Shown here piece by piece: positions 19,512 through 23,246 of a DNA stretch of 23,246 nt; within the stretch, counting starts at the first letter, position 1, and the number at the start of each line of letters is the position of its first letter. Origin of the DNA: Archaeoglobaceae archaeon (GTDB lineage: Archaea; Halobacteriota; Archaeoglobi; Archaeoglobales; Archaeoglobaceae). Where the stretch lies: contig JALWBF010000035.1 of assembly GCA_027016055.1 (NCBI GenBank), positions 17,853 to 41,098 on the forward strand, in the 5' to 3' direction. The notes under the pieces were generated by a model, which was given only the letters and a program-made list of their open reading frames with translations, was not told the DNA's origin and ran no database searches. The translations under genes and the position numbers were made by a program.

Positions 19512-22500
19512 TTTTTTAAGACGATCTGCCTGAACTTCTCCATAAGCTTTCTCTTCTCCTCACATTCAACCAAAGCGTGCTCGAGGACTTCCTCTATTCT
19601 CGAAACCGGAATTATCTCGATCTTGTCCTTGTGCTCTGAATCAAGCAATACATCATCTAAGTTGTCCTTCGGAATTATGACCTTCTTCAAACCAGCCTGA
19701 ATGGCAGCTTCAATCTTCTGCGTAACCCCGCCAACCGGCAGAACGTCTCCCCTAACGCTCAGGCTTCCCGTCATCGCAACGCTCTGATCGACCGGAATCC
19801 CTTCTAAAGCCGATATGACTGCGGTTGCTACGCTTATGCTTGCGGAATCACCTTCTACTCCTTCATACGTTCCGACGAACTGTATGTGGATGTCGTAGTT
19901 CGAGATATCCCTGCCGGTGAACTTCTTGATTATTGCGGAAACGTTCATAACGGCTTCCCTCGCAATTTCCTGCAACCTTCCGGTGGCTATAACCCTTCCC
20001 TCTTCCTTGCTTAAAGCCGGCGTGATTTCTGCAATGATCGGAAGAACTATTCCCGCTGACTGACCAATTACTGCTAAGCCGTTCACCCTTCCTATTTCGG
20101 CTCCTTCGGTCTTGAAGAGCTTGTAGTCCTTTCTCCTTTCAATGTATTCATCCGCATACTGCTCCTCAATCGTCTTAGCTATCTTCTTGGCCTTAAGCAC
20201 GTGCTCCAATCTGACGACATCGGAACCTTCGCTCTTAGCGATGTCTCCAGCAGTTCTTACAAGACCCCCGAGCTCTCTGAGTCTGAGCGTTAAATGCCCC
20301 CTCCTTCCAGCTCTCCTTCTCGCTTCCCTTATAATTTCAGCGACAGCGTAACGGTCGAAGTGCGGGATTCTGCCGTCTTTAACGACCTCCTGTGCTACGA
20401 ATCTGACGAGTTTCCTCCTGTTTTCCGGAGTATCCGGCATGGTATCGTTCATGTATATCTCGTATCCGTAACCCTCGATCCTGCTCCTCAAAGCCGGATG
20501 CATTCCCATAAGTGCATCCATGTTTCCGGCCGCAACCAGTATGAAGTCGCAAGGGACTGGTTCGGTCCTAACCATCGCACCGCTCGAACGCTCTGATTGT
20601 CCGGTAATCGGGAACTTCTTCTCCTGCATCGCTGTAAGTAGCTTCTGCTGAGATTCTATCGTTAGCGTGTTTATCTCGTCTATGTATAGAACCCCCTTAT
20701 GTGCACGATGAATCGCTCCGGCTTCAACCCTCTCATGTGCCGGAGTTTCCAAGCCGCCAGAGTTCTTAACGAGCAATCCGTTGGCGAGCAGGTTGCCCGT
20801 TTCCGTTGTGATGTTGTAGGTTTCCTTAACCTTGAGCGAAACATCGATTTCCTCAAAGTTGTCCCTAATAGACTTTATATAGTTTAGACCGGCTATGAGC
20901 TTTTCAGATTTATCCTCATTATATGCTGGCTTGAAAATTTCGATAAACTTCTGAACATTCTTGGGTTTGTGACTTATAAGCAGCCTGAGTAATACCTTAC
21001 CTCTATTGGTTCTCTTCTCGCTGATACCATTTGACTTAATGCCAAAGAGCCCAAGCATCAATTTTAGATCTTCCAAGAATCTTCTTCTATTTTCGATTAG
21101 ATCGGGATCGTTCTCGACCGTGACGCTTATTGTCAGTGTTCCCTCTAAGTATCGTTTGTTTCCATAGCTAAAAACGCTTCCATCTGCATCGAATAGACCT
21201 CTAATAAATTCAATAATAGCCTTCTCGGAAGTCAAAACGAATTCCGGTATCTTTAACCTCTGTTTGGTCTTCTTCCCAATTGGGAATCCAAGAGCTACAA
21301 AGAATCTAATTATCTTGCGATCTGTTGTTCTGAAGATATAGCTACTACCCATAGCTGTATCGTTCTTTCTTATCTCGTATACGAAATCACCGAAGATATA
21401 TCTTAAGTCCTTAATTATCCTTTCAAGAACCTCCGGTTTCGACGAAATTATGGAAAACGTATTCAAATTCTTGTCAATACTACCATCCCCCAAGGCGTAG
21501 CCGAAGATCCTTGCAATGGTCGGTAATCTTGGATCATCAGATCTCAGGGGAATCAGTCCAAGTCTTTTCAGGTCTTCAACTGTTTTCACGCTTACTGGCC
21601 TCATTCCAGCATACCACCATCTTAAAGTGCTAACCTTGAAGCTTAGTAGCTTAGATGCTTTTTTATATCCTACAGTTGGATTTCTTGCCCTGAACTTCAG
21701 CCATTCCTGATATCTCCTATATTTCTCAAGCTCCTTACAACCATACGTCTTTACTATATCCTCATCTGTTAATACCACATATTCAGCATTTGGAATACTG
21801 TATCCCCTATATTCTCTTGCTTCTATCAGCCCCTTGTCGGTGTAAATCTTATGCTCAGGTGTTAGGATAACAAACTTATTACTGTATCTAACGGGAACCA
21901 CATCGAATTCGCCGACTCTTTTGTTCACACTCAATATCTTAGTCTTTCTCAATTTACCGTCTTCAAATGTAACCGTGTAATAGTTGAGATCACTTAAATC
22001 AACCGCTAAATATTTAACACCATCGATGATTCTTTCCTCAACTCTATCGCTGTATCTTCTAAGTATATCATCGACAAAATCCCCTATCTTAACGACTTTC
22101 TGATTATTATTCTCAATTATTATTACTAAATTATTCTTATCAAACGATTGAAACGGATCATGACGCACATCGCCAAATAAGGCTCCTGCGTGAGCTCCGG
22201 TTGCATCTTCGAAAGGAGCGGTTTCCTTATCGGCATTGTCGACCAACAGCTTGGGAACGTTTCTCTCTTCCCTCGGCATCATGTATCTTGCCACCATGAA
22301 TAGCAGTATCGCGGCAATTATTCCCCAGATGAAATCCTTCGGACTAATCAGAATTGTGTAGCCTATTATCATGAAAACGAGCATCATTAAGAAGAAGTTC
22401 CTCGCCTGAGCCTTCTTCAGGGCTTCCTGCTTATAAGCTTCGACTATCTCCCTTCCCTTACCAGCCGGAACAACCTTGATCTTCGGCTGATTCGGATCCT

Positions 22501-22780
22501 TCGGATTCGGGAATACAAGGATATCTTCGAGCTCCTCCTTCGGCAGAAGTTCAGCCATGGCCTTTGCAAGCATCGATTTGCCGGTTCCCGGGGAGCCGAT
22601 GAGCATTACGTGCCTCTTCTGCACGGCAGCCTTCTTTATAGCTTCAACAGCGTGATCCTGCCCAATAACCTGATCGATCAACCTCTTGGGAACCTCAATT
22701 TCGGCTGTGGTGTTAAACTTCAAACCTCCTACGAGTTCATCAACTTCCTCTTCGGATGGCAACTTAATCTCCATACTCAT
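19508..22780 (-). CDS. lonB: Membrane-bound ATP-dependent Lon protease (LonB type), interrupted by an intein
   Basis: The archaeal membrane Lon, an AAA+ protease degrading misfolded and regulatory proteins. The 1090-residue precursor splices to about 628 residues. In order: Walker A GSPGTGKS (62-69); two adjacent membrane helices (about 129-147 and 150-166), the mark of LonB; the intein after HDPFQ; SGGLETPAHERVEAGAIHRA; Walker B GVLYIDEINT; the sensor region PALRSRIEGYGYE; and the proteolytic domain with Ser979 (EGDSAS) and Lys1022 (GGVTQKIEAA) as the Ser-Lys dyad. A TATA-like CTATTTAAGC centred about 25 bp before ATG 22780 gives a leaderless transcript. It is transcribed convergently to the exosome operon. 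Confidence 0.97.
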   Translation of the reverse strand: MSMEIKLPSEEEVDELVGGLKFNTTAEIEVPKRLIDQVIGQDHAVEAIKKAAVQKRHVMLIGSPGTGKSMLAKAMAELLPKEELEDILVFPNPKDPNQPKIKVVPAGKGREIVEAYKQEALKKAQARNFFLMMLVFMIIGYTILISPKDFIWGIIAAILLFMVARYMMPREERNVPKLLVDNADKETAPFEDATGAHAGALFGDVRHDPFQSFDKNNLVIIIENNNQKVVKIGDFVDDILRRYSDRVEERIIDGVKYLAVDLSDLNYYTVTFEDGKLRKTKILSVNKRVGEFDVVPVRYSNKFVILTPEHKIYTDKGLIEAREYRGYSIPNAEYVVLTDEDIVKTYGCKELEKYRRYQEWLKFRARNPTVGYKKASKLLSFKVSTLRWWYAGMRPVSVKTVEDLKRLGLIPLRSDDPRLPTIARIFGYALGDGSIDKNLNTFSIISSKPEVLERIIKDLRYIFGDFVYEIRKNDTAMGSSYIFRTTDRKIIRFFVALGFPIGKKTKQRLKIPEFVLTSEKAIIEFIRGLFDADGSVFSYGNKRYLEGTLTISVTVENDPDLIENRRRFLEDLKLMLGLFGIKSNGISEKRTNRGKVLLRLLISHKPKNVQKFIEIFKPAYNEDKSEKLIAGLNYIKSIRDNFEEIDVSLKVKETYNITTETGNLLANGLLVKNSGGLETPAHERVEAGAIHRAHKGVLYIDEINTLTIESQQKLLTAMQEKKFPITGQSERSSGAMVRTEPVPCDFILVAAGNMDALMGMHPALRSRIEGYGYEIYMNDTMPDTPENRRKLVRFVAQEVVKDGRIPHFDRYAVAEIIREARRRAGRRGHLTLRLRELGGLVRTAGDIAKSEGSDVVRLEHVLKAKKIAKTIEEQYADEYIERRKDYKLFKTEGAEIGRVNGLAVIGQSAGIVLPIIAEITPALSKEEGRVIATGRLQEIAREAVMNVSAIIKKFTGRDISNYDIHIQFVGTYEGVEGDSASISVATAVISALEGIPVDQSVAMTGSLSVRGDVLPVGGVTQKIEAAIQAGLKKVIIPKDNLDDVLLDSEHKDKIEIIPVSRIEEVLEHALVECEEKRKLMEKFRQIVLKN
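20762..22147 (-). mobile_element. Lon intein with LAGLIDADG endonuclease (462 aa) and non-canonical C-terminal Lys-Asn
   Basis: An in-frame splicing element, precursor residues 212-673, inserted between HDPFQ and SGGLETP. It starts with serine (SFDKNNLVIIIENN), block B is FVILTPEHKIY with TxxH, and it ends ANGLLVKN before the extein serine. The usual penultimate histidine is replaced by lysine. Two dodecapeptides are intact: IFGYALGDGS (about 425-434) and FIRGLFDADGS (about 525-535). Between block B and the endonuclease lies a helix-turn-helix-like stretch (GYKKASKLLSFKVSTLRWWY, 371-390) that may help recognise DNA. Parts of the intein are visibly more AT-rich than the surrounding Lon sequence, which fits later acquisition. 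Confidence 0.95.
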
Positions 22781-22797
22781 TAAAGGAGTGAGAAATT

Positions 22798-22809
22798 AGC
22801 TTAAATAGG
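22798..22809 (-). promoter_or_regulatory. TATA-like box of lonB
   Basis: The minus strand reads CCTATTTAAGCT about 24 bp upstream of ATG 22780. No Shine-Dalgarno site precedes the start, in keeping with a leaderless transcript. Confidence 0.5.
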
Positions 22810-22841
22810 TTATGCAAGCGGGCTTCATCACACCTGAAAAC

Positions 22842-23246
22842 TTAAACCTTCCTACCTATGACGATAAATCCGGTATGCCAAACCTTCGTAAAGGGTCGGG
22901 TTCCAACCCTTTTGTGTTCGAGATCTATCCGAATTATCTCGAAGCTTTCGACTTCTCTGAATCCCTCCTTCAGCATGGTTTCGTAAACTCTCCTTGTGGC
23001 TTCGATGTAGGGGTTGTAAACCACAAGGTATCCGCTGATCCTCAGCAACTTCTTAGCAGTCGGAATGAACTCGACATCATCCTTCATATCAAGCACTATG
23101 AGGTCAAATTCTTTCTTGAAGCCCTCAGCGACGAACCTGACGTCTCCGATTATCTGATGAATGTTCTTTAATTTAGCCAGTTTGAAGTTCTCCCTCGCTA
23201 TCTTAGCGAATTCCGGACGCTTTTCTACAGTTATGACTTCACCGTA
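22842..23246 (-). CDS. trmI: tRNA (adenine-N1)-methyltransferase TrmI-like, partial (3' part only)
   Basis: The last 134 residues of a Rossmann-fold SAM methyltransferase whose 5' part lies beyond the right edge. The frame is open to the end of the window. Visible are YGEVITVEKRPEFAKIA (the acidic residue that binds SAM ribose), NIHQIIGDVRF, FDLIVLDMKDD (motif IV position), the LRISGYLVVYNPYIEATRRV strand-helix, and the C-terminal RVGTRPFTKVWHTGFIVIGR. That last motif is characteristic of TrmI/Trm61 enzymes making m1A57/58 in the tRNA T-loop. Motif IV here reads MKDD where many relatives have LPDPW, so substrate assignment is somewhat tentative. Confidence 0.78.
   Translation of the reverse strand, partial: YGEVITVEKRPEFAKIARENFKLAKLKNIHQIIGDVRFVAEGFKKEFDLIVLDMKDDVEFIPTAKKLLRISGYLVVYNPYIEATRRVYETMLKEGFREVESFEIIRIDLEHKRVGTRPFTKVWHTGFIVIGRKV

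Noticed and set aside
22812..23171. 119-codon open frame on the plus strand near the right end
   Set aside because: Antisense to the TrmI-like gene, whose C-terminal motif is clear, and no promoter precedes it.
1..23246. CRISPR arrays, IS elements or prophage genes
   Set aside because: No spaced direct repeats, transposase or phage structural motifs were seen on either strand. The only mobile elements are the two inteins.

Overview
The window reads as a contiguous chromosome segment from a hyperthermophilic euryarchaeon, most likely of the Archaeoglobales. The evidence is an archaeal information-processing gene set (Rpo12, eL43, aIF2-beta, RFC small subunit, Pop5, proteasome alpha, SBDS, Rrp4/Rrp41/Rrp42, LonB). 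The proteasome alpha N-terminus (MHLPQMGYDRAITVFSPDGR) also closely resembles what I recall of the Archaeoglobus protein. A multihaem cytochrome would suit a metal- or sulfur-respiring member, but genus assignment is inference. Coding density is very high. No stretch above 300 bases lacks a gene. I see no CRISPR array, IS element or rRNA.

Layout. 1-190 (-): 5'-part of a P-loop ATPase gene running off the left edge. 294-1424 (-): class I aminotransferase. 1503-1940 (-): lumazine synthase. 2047-2452 (-): eL43-Rpo12 pair. 2605-3648 (+): GH130-like glycosidase or phosphorylase. 3650-3723 (-): tRNA-Phe. 3814-6890 (-): operon ilvE, ACT regulator, hom, class A24 prepilin peptidase. 7002-9044 (-): operon aIF2-beta, DUF424, NusB/NSUN-type RNA m5C methyltransferase. 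9122-10158 (+): multihaem c-type cytochrome plus lipoprotein. 10196-11620 (+): gatB. 11768-12655 (+): CDF cation transporter. 12787-19511 (+): RFC small subunit (with intein), Ig-like membrane protein, Pop5, PsmA, SBDS, Rrp4, Rrp41, Rrp42. 19508-22780 (-): LonB with a second intein. 22842-23246 (-): 3'-part of a TrmI-type methyltransferase running off the right edge.

Between protein genes, two minus-strand structured RNAs lie antisense just downstream of gatB and of the CDF gene. The second (about 12648-12711) has the marks of a single-hairpin H/ACA pseudouridine guide: a K-loop with CTGA and TGATG elements, a bipartite pocket, an ACA box and a TATA box 26 bp upstream of its 5' end. The first (about 11622-11694) is less clear but shares a 9-nt segment and a hairpin design with it.

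Almost every operon-leading gene has a TATA-like box centred about 25-27 bp upstream of its start codon, often preceded by CGAAAG. This implies mostly leaderless mRNAs, whereas operon-internal genes overlap their neighbours or carry GGAGG/GGTGAT-type Shine-Dalgarno sites. I used this rule to move several starts. The window couples RNA processing and decay, proteasome and Lon proteolysis, translation initiation and amino-acid synthesis. The least understood parts are the cytochrome-lipoprotein pair, the tail-anchored Ig-like protein, the GH130-like protein and the two small RNAs.
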